From Caulobacteraceae bacterium UBA5005 (GTDB lineage: Bacteria; Pseudomonadota; Alphaproteobacteria; Caulobacterales; Caulobacteraceae): DNA of 64,000 nt. Of the stretch, positions 7,216 through 16,304 are shown piece after piece; position 1 is the stretch's first letter; each line of letters begins with the position of its first letter. The notes under the pieces were generated by a model. That model was not told the origin of the DNA and did not search any database. It worked only from the letters and a program-made list of their open reading frames with translations. The position numbers were made by a program, and so were the translations under genes. The stretch is from the NCBI GenBank assembly GCA_002398405.1, contig DGYN01000141.1, forward strand, positions 29,904 through 93,903, in the 5' to 3' direction.

Positions 7216-9543
7216 ATGCTTGGCGATCACGAACCGAACGCACGTAGCGGCGAGCCGAACCGGGTTCCGGCCCGGGCCGCCCCGGCCGCCGAAGGTATGC
7301 TCGTGCGCCGCCCCGGCTATCCCAGCTTTGAGTGGGAGGAAGAGGCCGATAAGGGCTTCCAGCTCGACCTGCGGCACTATTTCCGCATTCTGCTGCGCCA
7401 CTGGTTGATCATCGTAGCAGCCTTGATTTTGGCCATCGCCGGCGGCGTCGCCAAGACCTTGCTGACCACCCCGATGTACACCGCCACCGGCACCCTGCAG
7501 ATCGACCGCGAGGCGGCGCGAGTCACAGGCCTGGACACCTTCGAGGCCAAGGAGTCGGTCAGCAACAATGCCGACGAATTCTTCCAGACCCAATTTGCGC
7601 TGCTGAAATCGCGGTCGCTCGCCGAAGCCACGGCAAAGGATTCAAACCTCAACCTCGCCCGCGACCAGCAATTGCTGAAGGCCCTCGGTGTTGCGCCGGA
7701 AGAGGGCCCGCCCTTGACCACGGCCCAGGCCCAGAACGCCATCGCCAGCTACATTATGGAGTACCTTTCCGTCGAGCCGGTGCAGCGTTCGCGCGTCGTC
7801 TCGATCAGCATTTCCAGTCCTGATCCCGTCGCGTCCGCGCGGCTGGTCAACGCGGTGATTGAGAACTTCATCAACGAGACCCTGAAGCGGCGTATCAACG
7901 CGTCTTCCTTCGGCGTCAGTTTCCTCGAACGCGAACTCGCCAGCGAAAAGGCCGGTCTCGAACAATCCGAAAGGGACCTGGCCGAGTACGCCCGCCAACA
8001 ACAGCTCATCAACATCACGCCGTCCACCGGCACGGGCGGCGGCGCTCAGGGCGCCAGAGGCGGTAGTCCGGCCGGCGCATGGCAGGGCAATCAGACCCTT
8101 GCCGCCTCAAGCCTCGCAGCCACGGAAACCGCGCTCAACGAAGCGCGGAACGCGCGTTTCGCCGCCCAGCAGAAGTTGGAGGTCGGCCGCGCCGCGGTGA
8201 GCGAGAATTCTTCCGAGGTTCTGTCAAACCTGGTCATTCAGACGCTGAAGCAGGAACGGGCCAGAAAGCAGGCGGAATATGATTCCAACCTGGCAACCTT
8301 CCAACCCGGCTATGAGAGCATGCGGTCGCTCAAGAGCCAGATCGATGAGCTTGATCGCCGGATCCGGGCTGAGACTGACTCCATAAAGTCGTCGCTGACC
8401 ACCAACCTGCAGAGCCAATATCAGATTGCCGTGGGTCAGGAGCAAAAGCTGGCTCAGGAGGTTAGCCGTCTGACCCGCCAAGTGCTCGATACGCGCGAGC
8501 GGTCAATCAAGTACGACATACTGCAGCGCGAAGTTGACACCCGGCGCCAGCTCTATGACAGCCTGTTGCAGCAGTACAAGGAGATCGGCGTCGCCGGCAA
8601 CCTGAGGACCAACAACATCTCGCCGGTCGACCGCGCCTTACCGCCGGGTGCGCCCTCTGAGCCGCGACCGGTTCGCAATCTGATGATTTCCATCGTGCTT
8701 GGCCTAGTCATCGGCGTCGGCCTGGCGCTCCTGATGGAGTTCCTCGACGAGTCGATCCGCACGCCCGAGGATGTGGAGCGCAAGCTGGGGCTATCGCTGC
8801 TCGGCTCAATCCCGAAACTCGACAAGACCACCACGCCGGCCGAAGCGCTGCAGGATGTCCGATCTCCCTTCTCCGAAGCCTATTACTCGGTCCGCACCGC
8901 CCTGCAGTTCTCGACCAACGAGGGCGTGCCCAGTTCCCTGGCCATCACCAGCAGCCGCCCGTCGGAAGGCAAGTCGACCAGCGCCAGCGCCATTGCGAAG
9001 AATTTCGCGCGTCTCGGCTCCCGCGTTCTTCTGATCGACGCCGACCTGCGCAATCCGTCGCTGCACCGGGTGATGAAGACCGACAATACCGAAGGCTTCT
9101 CAAACTGCCTGACCGGCGGCAAGTCGCTTCGCGCCCTGACGCGTCCGACCGACACCACCAACCTCTTCTTCATGCCCTGCGGCCCGCTGCCGCCCAACCC
9201 GGCCGAACTCCTGGCCGGCAACAGGCTGCGTGAGATGCTTGAGGAGGCAAAGGAAATCTTCGACATGGTGATCTTCGACTGCCCGCCGGTCATGGGCCTC
9301 GCCGACGCGCCCATGCTGACCTCGGCGGCCGCCGGCACCATCCTGGTTATTGAGGCGGGCAGCACTGGGCGCCACCTGGCTAAGGGTTCGATCCGCAGGC
9401 TTACGGTCGGCAACACCCGCCTTCTTGGCGTGCTGCTGACCAAGTTCGACGCCCGCAGCAGTTCGTACGGCTACGGATACGGATATGCCTACGCCTATGA
9501 CTACAACTATGGCCAGGGCCAGCAGGCCATAAGCAAAAAATGA
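7216..9543 (+). CDS. Wzc-like polysaccharide co-polymerase with bacterial tyrosine kinase domain
   Basis: A 775-residue inner-membrane protein that sets polymer length and drives export. Order of parts: cytosolic N-terminus; first membrane helix near residues 65-80 with the Wzz domain; a long periplasmic coiled-coil; a GNVR-type segment with SPVDRALPPGAP; a second helix near residues 490-510; then the cytosolic BY-kinase. The kinase has Walker A (SEGKST, near 582), Walker A' (LLIDADLR, near 605) and Walker B (VIFDCPP, near 686). The tail has eight tyrosines in alternating pattern (about residues 752-768), the autophosphorylation cluster. ATG 7216 with AGGA at 7206-7209 is preferred to the in-frame TTG 7210. 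The stop overlaps the next start. Confidence 0.95.
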   Translation: MLGDHEPNARSGEPNRVPARAAPAAEGMLVRRPGYPSFEWEEEADKGFQLDLRHYFRILLRHWLIIVAALILAIAGGVAKTLLTTPMYTATGTLQIDREAARVTGLDTFEAKESVSNNADEFFQTQFALLKSRSLAEATAKDSNLNLARDQQLLKALGVAPEEGPPLTTAQAQNAIASYIMEYLSVEPVQRSRVVSISISSPDPVASARLVNAVIENFINETLKRRINASSFGVSFLERELASEKAGLEQSERDLAEYARQQQLINITPSTGTGGGAQGARGGSPAGAWQGNQTLAASSLAATETALNEARNARFAAQQKLEVGRAAVSENSSEVLSNLVIQTLKQERARKQAEYDSNLATFQPGYESMRSLKSQIDELDRRIRAETDSIKSSLTTNLQSQYQIAVGQEQKLAQEVSRLTRQVLDTRERSIKYDILQREVDTRRQLYDSLLQQYKEIGVAGNLRTNNISPVDRALPPGAPSEPRPVRNLMISIVLGLVIGVGLALLMEFLDESIRTPEDVERKLGLSLLGSIPKLDKTTTPAEALQDVRSPFSEAYYSVRTALQFSTNEGVPSSLAITSSRPSEGKSTSASAIAKNFARLGSRVLLIDADLRNPSLHRVMKTDNTEGFSNCLTGGKSLRALTRPTDTTNLFFMPCGPLPPNPAELLAGNRLREMLEEAKEIFDMVIFDCPPVMGLADAPMLTSAAAGTILVIEAGSTGRHLAKGSIRRLTVGNTRLLGVLLTKFDARSSSYGYGYGYAYAYDYNYGQGQQAISKK

Positions 9544-10760
9544 CGCAGGCCGGGGGCGGGGCGGAGCATCCTCGGCAAAGGGGCCGGTCGGTCGTTGCGG
9601 CCGTTCTGGTGAGCATCGTTTGCCTGGGGCTCGGCGCAGGCATGATCCTCAACGCCCACACTCCCGATGACAGGGCGACTATTCGCCGCCATGTGGCGGC
9701 CCTTGGCAAACCCACAACGGCCGCCGCCAGGGCCAGGATGACGCGCGACGCCAGGGCGATCATCAACCGCAGGCCGCTCGAATCCCGCGCCGTCAGCCTG
9801 TTGGGGCTGGTTAAGGAAGCCGAGGCCGACAAGGCGGGCGCAACCAAACTTATGAGCGTTGCCGGACGCCTCAGCCGAAGGGACGCCGCGACCAATCTGT
9901 GGCTGTTCCATGAGGGCGTCACCCACGGCCGATACGCCGAAGCTTTCGAGAACATCGACGCCTATCTGCGACGGGAACGGCGTGAAGCAGGACAGAAGAT
10001 GCTGCCGATGGTCGCCTCGGCGGCCAGCCGGCCGGGCGCCGCGCCGTTCCTGGCCAAGCGCCTGGCGCTGGAGCCCGATTGGCGCCGGTCGTTCTACCTG
10101 ACCCTCAGCGGGCTCACTGCCGAGAACCCGGGGCTCGCCTTTCCGATCATGTCCGAAACCCTGAAGGCAGGGAGCCCCCCGACGGCAGACGAACTGGAAG
10201 CGCACCTGTCGCGGATGATCGCCGCGCGGCGTTATGACGAGGCCTTTCTGCAGTGGGTCCTGCTCATGCCCAAGGAGAAGACCAGCAAGATCGGTTATCT
10301 TAATGATGGCGATTTCCAGGACCCTCGGGGGGCTCCGCCCTTCGACTGGAACATCGCAGCGGCGAGCGACGCCACCATCGAAAGCGCCGCCGCCTATGGC
10401 CGGCAGGGTAATGCCCTGCGCCTGGGCTTCGACGCCCTGGCCGACGCCAAACTTCCCGCCCAGCTGGTCATGCTTACCCCGGGGCGCTACGAACTCTCAG
10501 GCGAATTCCTAACCGAAACCGGCGACTCGGCGGGCCGTGTCAAATGGGAGATCGCCTGCGCCGACATGCCGGCGGCCCCCCTCGCCGAGCACTTGGCCAG
10601 CGATACCGGGGCGGAGTGGCGCAGTTTCCGCATGACCTTCGAGATTCCCGCCGCGGGTTGTCCCGCTCAGTGGCTGTCAGCCAAGCCAACGCGAGGGCTG
10701 GAACGCAACGCTGTCGCGGTCTGGTACGATCGTATGGCCATCGCGCGGCTGACGCCATGA
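9540..10760 (+). CDS. Uncharacterised membrane-anchored protein, helical repeats plus beta-sandwich
   Basis: A 406-residue protein I do not recognise by name. It has a short basic N-terminus and one membrane helix near residues 18-37. A mostly helical region with TPR-like periodicity follows (about residues 45-250). The C-terminal part, about residues 255-400, looks like a beta-sandwich: it includes NDGDFQDP, FDWNI and PGRYELSGEF, a pattern seen in carbohydrate-binding-like modules. It overlaps the kinase gene at its start and the ligase gene at its end by 4 nt each (ATGA), so it must act with them. A periplasmic assembly or glycan-binding role is inference. Confidence 0.7.
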   Translation: MTQAGGGAEHPRQRGRSVVAAVLVSIVCLGLGAGMILNAHTPDDRATIRRHVAALGKPTTAAARARMTRDARAIINRRPLESRAVSLLGLVKEAEADKAGATKLMSVAGRLSRRDAATNLWLFHEGVTHGRYAEAFENIDAYLRRERREAGQKMLPMVASAASRPGAAPFLAKRLALEPDWRRSFYLTLSGLTAENPGLAFPIMSETLKAGSPPTADELEAHLSRMIAARRYDEAFLQWVLLMPKEKTSKIGYLNDGDFQDPRGAPPFDWNIAAASDATIESAAAYGRQGNALRLGFDALADAKLPAQLVMLTPGRYELSGEFLTETGDSAGRVKWEIACADMPAAPLAEHLASDTGAEWRSFRMTFEIPAAGCPAQWLSAKPTRGLERNAVAVWYDRMAIARLTP

Positions 10761-12199
10761 ACAGTCCCGTCAGCCTGGAACATAATGGCCGCGGCCGCGG
10801 GGGCGGCCATGTCCCGAGCCCGGCCTTCTGGCTGACCCTACTGGTCCTTGTGGCTTGTTTCATCTTTGGCGGCGCGAGCCGCGAGAATGCGCCGCAGTTC
10901 CTTGGTCTTACGCTCTTTAGCCTGCCTCTTTTCGGCTGGTCGCTATGGCGGCTGATCGACGGCGGCGGGTGGCGGCGGGTGCAGCTGCCCTTGGTCATCT
11001 GCGCTATCCTCTTCCTGACTCCCTTGCTGCAGCTTCTCCCTCTGCCCTTCGAGTTCTGGGCCAAGCTGCCCGGGCGGGAGACGCCGGCCGAAGCGCTCCG
11101 ATTGGCAGGGGCTGACGCCTGGCTGACCTACGGCCTCGACCCTGCGGGGGTGAAGCGCGCCTTGTTCTACCTCGTGCCGGTGATTGGGGTGTTCCTCGGC
11201 GTTTGCGACATGACCGCCCAAGAGCGCCGCTGGCTTCTGCTGGTCACTCCCTTGGCCGCCATGTTCAGCCTTGGCATCGGGGCCATGCAGATCGCGCAGG
11301 GTGAGGGCAGCCGCTTCTATTTCTATGACGGCACCAACATCGATTCGGCCGTGGGCCTGTTCGCCAACCGCAACCACCAGGCCACCCTGTTTGTCACCGC
11401 CATGCCGCTGATCGCCGGATGGATGGCCTCCCGCCGGGGCGAGCCAGGTTCGCGAATCTTGACCGGGGTCATCGCTGTATCGGTGCTGATTCTGATGATC
11501 CTGGGCCTGATGGTGGTGAAGTCACGGGCAGGCATCCTGCTCGGGGCCCCCGCCGTCCTTGGATCCCTTTTCCTGCTTTGGGTAGGCGAGCGGTCGGAAG
11601 AGCGGCGCACGGCCATCCTCGGGGTCGGCATCGCTGCTCTTGCGGCAATGGTGGTGCTCGGGCTGTTCGCCGCGCGGCCCGTGCTGGAGCGCTTCCTGAG
11701 CGATGATGTCGATGGCCGCATCTTCGTTACCCCAGCGACCTTCCAGGCAGCCCTGACGCACCTCCCCTTTGGCAGCGGGCTCGGCTCCTTCCCATCGATC
11801 TATGCGGGCGTGGAGTCGGTCGACCGCATGGGCCCTGCGTTCTGGAACCACGCCCACAACGACTACGCCGAATTGCTGCTCGAAGCCGGCGTTCTGGCGA
11901 TCTCTGGCCTTGCCCTGTTCCTCTTCTGGTGGGTCAAGACCATATTCAAGACCCGCAAGACGCAGCCGGACAACACCATGCAGATCTGGGGCGGCGCCCT
12001 AGCGGTCCTCCTGGTCATGGCCCATTCCGCAGTCGACTATCCGTTGCGCACCCTGGCCATCGCGTGCCTGTTCGCCTTCGCCTGTGGTCTGATGACCGAG
12101 CCGCTCCAGGGCGAGACGCGCTTCCCGCGCCTGGGCGACATACGACTGCCTCAACGCCAGCCGAAGTCACATCGCCGCCGTCGTTCCCACCGAGCCTAG
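10757..12199 (+). CDS. O-antigen ligase/polymerase family membrane protein
   Basis: A 480-residue polytopic membrane protein of the Wzy_C/O-antigen ligase family. It has about ten hydrophobic segments. The large periplasmic loop carries FANRNHQA earlier and the family signature HAHNDYAELLLEAG near residue 365. The protein should polymerise or transfer lipid-linked repeat units in the inner membrane. ATG 10757 overlaps the preceding TGA (ATGA); the frame is open further upstream but lies inside the previous gene. The 3' end overlaps the oppositely oriented gene at 12167 by 33 bp. The sequence does not separate ligase from Wzy polymerase. Confidence 0.88.
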   Translation: MNSPVSLEHNGRGRGGGHVPSPAFWLTLLVLVACFIFGGASRENAPQFLGLTLFSLPLFGWSLWRLIDGGGWRRVQLPLVICAILFLTPLLQLLPLPFEFWAKLPGRETPAEALRLAGADAWLTYGLDPAGVKRALFYLVPVIGVFLGVCDMTAQERRWLLLVTPLAAMFSLGIGAMQIAQGEGSRFYFYDGTNIDSAVGLFANRNHQATLFVTAMPLIAGWMASRRGEPGSRILTGVIAVSVLILMILGLMVVKSRAGILLGAPAVLGSLFLLWVGERSEERRTAILGVGIAALAAMVVLGLFAARPVLERFLSDDVDGRIFVTPATFQAALTHLPFGSGLGSFPSIYAGVESVDRMGPAFWNHAHNDYAELLLEAGVLAISGLALFLFWWVKTIFKTRKTQPDNTMQIWGGALAVLLVMAHSAVDYPLRTLAIACLFAFACGLMTEPLQGETRFPRLGDIRLPQRQPKSHRRRRSHRA

Positions 12200-13411
12200 G
12201 ACTTCCCGCCAGCGTTCCAACTGCCGCTGCTGCGCATAGCGCGCATCGAGCAGGTTCCTTGCCCGTAGGCCCATCGCCTCCACCAGGGCCCGGTCCCCCG
12301 CCAACGACTCCAGCGCCGACGCCAGCGCCTCGTCCTCCCCCGGAGCGAAGACCCGGCCAAGGTCGTTCTCCCGCACCACCGCGCCGATCTCGCCGGCTGC
12401 GTCGCCGATGACGATGACCGCCCGCCCCGCCGCCGCGACGCCATAGAACTTGCTCGGCACGATCAGGCCTTCCATCGCCGGGTGCAGCGACAGCCAGTGA
12501 ATATCCGCCGCCGCCAGGGAGTCGGCCAGCCGCTCTCGCGGCTGATAAGGTTGAAACACCACATTCGCGAGGCCCTCTCCGGAGGTCAGCGCGGCGATCC
12601 GTTCAGCCCCACGGCCGCCGCCGATGAACAGGAAGCGGATGGCCGGGTGATCTTTCAGCCGTCGCGCCGCGCTGAGCATCGTCTGAGCCTCGTGCGCGCG
12701 GCCAAGGTTTCCCGAATAGGCGACCACGAAGTCATCGTCTGAAAACCCCCAGTCGCGGCGAGAGGCGCTTTTGCCCGGCGCCATGGGCCGGATCGTCCGG
12801 TCATCGACCCAGTTCTCGACGACGCTCACCCGGGCCGCGCCCTGGCCTTTGAGCCGCGCCGCCATCCGCTCGCCGATCGCCACATTGGCCGCCGCACCAC
12901 GCAAGGATGCGTTGCGCAGGCCCTTCAGAACCGCGCCAAGCGGACCCCGGCAGATCGCCTCCCCCGCCTGAGCCCCAACTTCCGGATAAACGTCCTGCAA
13001 CCAGTTCACGAGCCGCGCTCCGCGCATCCACGCCGCGAGCCCGGCGGTCACCGACAACAGCGGGGGATCGGTCTTGGCGACCACCACATCGCCCCTGCGC
13101 AAGGTCCCCACCAGCGCGAAGAAGGCGGCGATGTGAAAGCTGAGATAGGCTTTCAACCTGCCCCCGCCCCCACCCGCCCGGCGGATCGTCACGCCGTGCA
13201 CAGTCTCAAGAGGCCTCAGGCGAGCCACTGAATCGTCGTAAAGGGCGCGCCCGGCGATCACCTCCACGCTCCATCCGGCGCGGGCCAGGTGGAACGCGAG
13301 ATCGGCGAGGATCTGCGCAGTCGCCGAATGATCTGGAAAGAAGAAGCGGTTGACGAAGACGATCCGCCGCCCAGGGGTATCAGCCGCCAAGTTTTGATCT
13401 GGAACAGTCAC
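12167..13411 (-). CDS. GT4-type glycosyltransferase, WcaI-like
   Basis: A 414-residue GT-B glycosyltransferase like colanic-acid WcaI. The N-terminal domain begins IVFVNRFFFPDHSATAQ. The C-terminal donor domain has VAYSGNLGRAHE, FIGGGRG and an SKFYGVAAAGRAVIVIG block. The start is not certain. The frame is open to 13873 through the opposite-strand gene, which is implausible, and GTG 13411 is the first sensible start upstream of the conserved domain. It is divergent from the carbamoyltransferase gene with a 75-bp gap. Its 3' end overlaps the O-antigen ligase gene. The sugar transferred cannot be told. Confidence 0.85.
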   Translation of the reverse strand: MTVPDQNLAADTPGRRIVFVNRFFFPDHSATAQILADLAFHLARAGWSVEVIAGRALYDDSVARLRPLETVHGVTIRRAGGGGGRLKAYLSFHIAAFFALVGTLRRGDVVVAKTDPPLLSVTAGLAAWMRGARLVNWLQDVYPEVGAQAGEAICRGPLGAVLKGLRNASLRGAAANVAIGERMAARLKGQGAARVSVVENWVDDRTIRPMAPGKSASRRDWGFSDDDFVVAYSGNLGRAHEAQTMLSAARRLKDHPAIRFLFIGGGRGAERIAALTSGEGLANVVFQPYQPRERLADSLAAADIHWLSLHPAMEGLIVPSKFYGVAAAGRAVIVIGDAAGEIGAVVRENDLGRVFAPGEDEALASALESLAGDRALVEAMGLRARNLLDARYAQQRQLERWREVLGSVGTTAAM

Positions 13412-13486
13412 GCGCCGATCATTGCCATCTTTTGACCGCCGGAATAAGAGCGAGCCGACAAACGCCGCTCCGCGAAGGATTTCCAG

Positions 13487-15232
13487 TTGCTCATCTTGGG
13501 CTTGAACGCCTTTCACGGCGACGCCGCGGCCGCCATTGTCAAAGATGGAGTGCTGATCGCCGCCGCCGAAGAGGAGCGGTTCCGGCGCATCAAGCACTGG
13601 GCTGGATTTCCCGATCAGGCGATCGCCTACTGTTTGGCTGAGGCCGGGGCGACCCTGGCCGATGTTGATGTCGTGGCGCTTAATTCCGACAGCAAGGCCA
13701 ACCGGCTGAAGAAGATCGCTTTCGCGCTGAAGACCCGGCCCGACCCGCGCCTCGTCCTGGACCGCCTGAAGAACCGCAAAGCGCGGGCCTCGACGGCGGA
13801 GTTGCTGACCAAAGCCTTCCCTGACCAGACCTTCAGGGGCCGCATCGAGGCCGTGGAACACCACCGCGCCCACCTTTCCTCAGCCTTCCACGTCTCGCCC
13901 TTCGCCGAGGCCGCCGTGGTCTCCGTCGATGGGTTCGGCGACTTCGCCAGCGCCGCCTGGGGCCTGGGCAAAGGCTCGGACATCACCGTCGTGGGCAATG
14001 TCACCTTCCCCCACTCCCTTGGCGTCTTTTACCAGGCGATCACCCAGCACCTTGGCTTTCCGCATTATGGGGACGAGTATAAGGTCATGGGCCTCGCCCC
14101 CTACGGGGAGCCGGCCTTCCTCAGGGAGATGCGCCGGATCGTTAATCTGGAGATCGACGGATCCTTCCGCCTGAACCTCGACTACTTCCGGCACCATAAC
14201 GAAAAAATCGCCTATCAGTGGGACGACGGCATTCCGCACGTTGGCGACCTTTTCTCGCCGAAACTGGAAGAACTCCTTGGACCCCGCCGCGGCAAGGACG
14301 AGCCGCTCGGCAAACGCCACCACGACCTCGCCCGCTCGGCCCAGGCCATGTACGAGGAGGCCTTTTTCCACCTCCTCAACGCCCTGCACCGCCGCTTCCC
14401 GACAGAAGCGGTTTGCATCGCTGGAGGCTGCGGCAATAACTCGGTGGCCAACGGGAAGGTGCGTCGCATGACGCCGTTCAAGCGGGTCTACGTACAGTCG
14501 GCGGCAGGTGACGCCGGGGGCGCGGTGGGCGCGGCCTTTGCCGTCCACCACCAAGACGGCGGCAGGCGGGGCTTTGTCATGGACCACGCCTATTGGGGTC
14601 CGGGCTTTGGACCGGACGCCATGGCGGCCCTGGTGGCCGACAACCGCGCCGCCATCGAAGAAGCCGGTTGTTCGGTCGAGAGCATTACGGACGAAGCGGC
14701 CCTTTGCCAGCGCACCGCTCAGGCGGTGTCCGAGGGGAAGGTCATCGGCTGGTTCCAGGGACGCATGGAATGGGGGCCGCGCGCGCTCGGCGCCCGCTCG
14801 ATCATCGGCGATCCGCGACGCGCCGACATGAAGGACATTCTCAACGCCAAGATCAAGCGGCGCGAGAGCTTTCGCCCTTTCGCTCCGTCGGTGATGAGCG
14901 AGGCCGTGGCCGACTGGTTCGAAGAGGATGACGACGTCCCCTTCATGATGCAGGTCTTCCAGATTAAGGCGGACAAGCGCCCGCTGATCCCCGCCGTCAC
15001 CCACGTTGATGGGTCGGGCCGCCTGCAAACGGTGAACCCGGTCACCAGCCCGCGCTATCACGCCCTGATCAGCGCTTTCAGGGACATCACAGGGGTGCCC
15101 ATGGTTCTGAACACCAGCTTCAACGAGAACGAGCCGGTGGTCTGCCAGCCAAAAGAGGCGCTAGACTGCTTCCTGCGCACCAAGATGGACGTCCTGGTGT
15201 TGGGGGATACGTTGATCCAACGCAGGGGCTGA
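13487..15232 (+). CDS. NodU/CmcH-family O-carbamoyltransferase
   Basis: A 581-residue enzyme expected to move a carbamoyl group from carbamoyl phosphate to a sugar hydroxyl using ATP. The N-terminal Kae1-like domain shows LGLNAFHGDAAAA, the metal-site HHRAHLSSAF, VDGFGD and YGDEYKVMGLAPYG. The C-terminal YrdC-like domain shows GWFQGRMEWGPRALG and RESFRPFAPSV. The length matches the family. TTG 13487 is chosen because AAGGA lies 8 bp upstream and LGLNAFHGD follows at once. The next two genes, 2 and 5 bp apart, encode an SGNH protein and an MBOAT acyltransferase, so this looks like a glycan-decoration operon. Confidence 0.93.
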   Translation: MLILGLNAFHGDAAAAIVKDGVLIAAAEEERFRRIKHWAGFPDQAIAYCLAEAGATLADVDVVALNSDSKANRLKKIAFALKTRPDPRLVLDRLKNRKARASTAELLTKAFPDQTFRGRIEAVEHHRAHLSSAFHVSPFAEAAVVSVDGFGDFASAAWGLGKGSDITVVGNVTFPHSLGVFYQAITQHLGFPHYGDEYKVMGLAPYGEPAFLREMRRIVNLEIDGSFRLNLDYFRHHNEKIAYQWDDGIPHVGDLFSPKLEELLGPRRGKDEPLGKRHHDLARSAQAMYEEAFFHLLNALHRRFPTEAVCIAGGCGNNSVANGKVRRMTPFKRVYVQSAAGDAGGAVGAAFAVHHQDGGRRGFVMDHAYWGPGFGPDAMAALVADNRAAIEEAGCSVESITDEAALCQRTAQAVSEGKVIGWFQGRMEWGPRALGARSIIGDPRRADMKDILNAKIKRRESFRPFAPSVMSEAVADWFEEDDDVPFMMQVFQIKADKRPLIPAVTHVDGSGRLQTVNPVTSPRYHALISAFRDITGVPMVLNTSFNENEPVVCQPKEALDCFLRTKMDVLVLGDTLIQRRG

Positions 15233-15234
15233 TC

Positions 15235-16299
15235 TTGGCTGACGAGCCGGCGCGAAAATCTGCGAGTCTGGTTCGTCTATGGGCCCCCTTGTGTGTTGGC
15301 GCCGCGTTGGCCATCGTTTCTCTCTACGTCTTGCGCCCGTTCCTGACCATCGACGCCGAAACCGCCGCCATGGGAGCGACTACGCAGGCGCTCTACGGCC
15401 ACGGTCCCGATGGCCGCATCCACTGCGCCGGCGCGGCAGACTGGGCGGCCTGCGGCGAAGCTTACGGCAAGGCCGGACGCCCCCCGGCCGCCCTGTGGCT
15501 TGGCAACTCACAACTCCACGGCATCAATCGCTACCGTGCAGGCGAGGCGACGGCTCCGGAGATCTTGCACAAGATCCTGCGGGAAAAAGGGCTGTACCTG
15601 GCGACCTTTAGTCTGCCCAACGCCAACCTTACCGAACACCAGGCAATCTTCCGGGCCCTGGGCGGCCGCTACGACACGCGCCTGGTCATCCTGGCAGTCT
15701 GCTTGGACGACTTCCGGGAGGTCGGCGTGCGAGACCGGCTCCTGAATGCCGGTGCTGATGGCGCAAGAGATGCTTCGACTGAAGACGCGCCCGCTGCGGG
15801 ACACAAATCCCTGCAACCGATCGTCGAGGAGGCCTTGTCTGCGGCCGTGGGCAGGGGATGGCCGCTTTGGGCGGATCGGCCGAACATGCAGTCGGGGCTC
15901 CGCTACGCCGCCTTCGCTCTGCGGAACAAGGCCTTTGGCATCTCGGCGCAGACCAAGCGCTCGATTCCGGGACAGATCTACGGCGCGCGGATGGCCGAAC
16001 TTGAGACCTTTGTCAGCGGACTGACGGGAGCGGGAAAGCAGGTGCTAATCTATGTCCCGCCTTACCGCAGCGACATCAGGGGCCCCTATGTAGCCGCTCA
16101 GTACGATCAGTTCCGCACCGATCTCAACGCCTTGGCGCGGAGGCATGGCGCGCGCTACGCGGACCTTACCACCATCGTGCCCGGCCCTGAGTGGGGGATG
16201 ATCAGGGACGATGTATTCGGCTTCGAAGACTATGACTTCATGCATTTCACGGCAGAGGGCCACCGGCGTCTCGCGGCCGCTGTCGCGGGGGCGCTGTAG
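15235..16299 (+). CDS. Membrane-anchored SGNH/DltD-like hydrolase-fold protein
   Basis: A 354-residue protein with one N-terminal membrane helix (about residues 15-35) and an extracytoplasmic domain. LWLGNSQLHG near residue 85 resembles SGNH block I, with serine as candidate nucleophile. DFMHFTAEGHRRL near the C-terminus resembles block V (Asp-x-x-His). Proteins of this shape pair with MBOAT acyltransferases in glycan O-acetylation, as AlgJ/AlgX and DltD do. The start is TTG 15235, with AGGGG about 7 bp upstream, just after the carbamoyltransferase stop. The acetylation role is inferred from the neighbouring MBOAT gene. Confidence 0.78.
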   Translation: MADEPARKSASLVRLWAPLCVGAALAIVSLYVLRPFLTIDAETAAMGATTQALYGHGPDGRIHCAGAADWAACGEAYGKAGRPPAALWLGNSQLHGINRYRAGEATAPEILHKILREKGLYLATFSLPNANLTEHQAIFRALGGRYDTRLVILAVCLDDFREVGVRDRLLNAGADGARDASTEDAPAAGHKSLQPIVEEALSAAVGRGWPLWADRPNMQSGLRYAAFALRNKAFGISAQTKRSIPGQIYGARMAELETFVSGLTGAGKQVLIYVPPYRSDIRGPYVAAQYDQFRTDLNALARRHGARYADLTTIVPGPEWGMIRDDVFGFEDYDFMHFTAEGHRRLAAAVAGAL

Positions 16300-16304
16300 C
16301 GCCC

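Noticed and set aside
8059..8069. GGCGGTAGTCC on the plus strand, an exact eight-base ops core
   Set aside because: It lies inside the Wzc coding sequence with no NusG-type gene nearby; a chance match is expected at this frequency.
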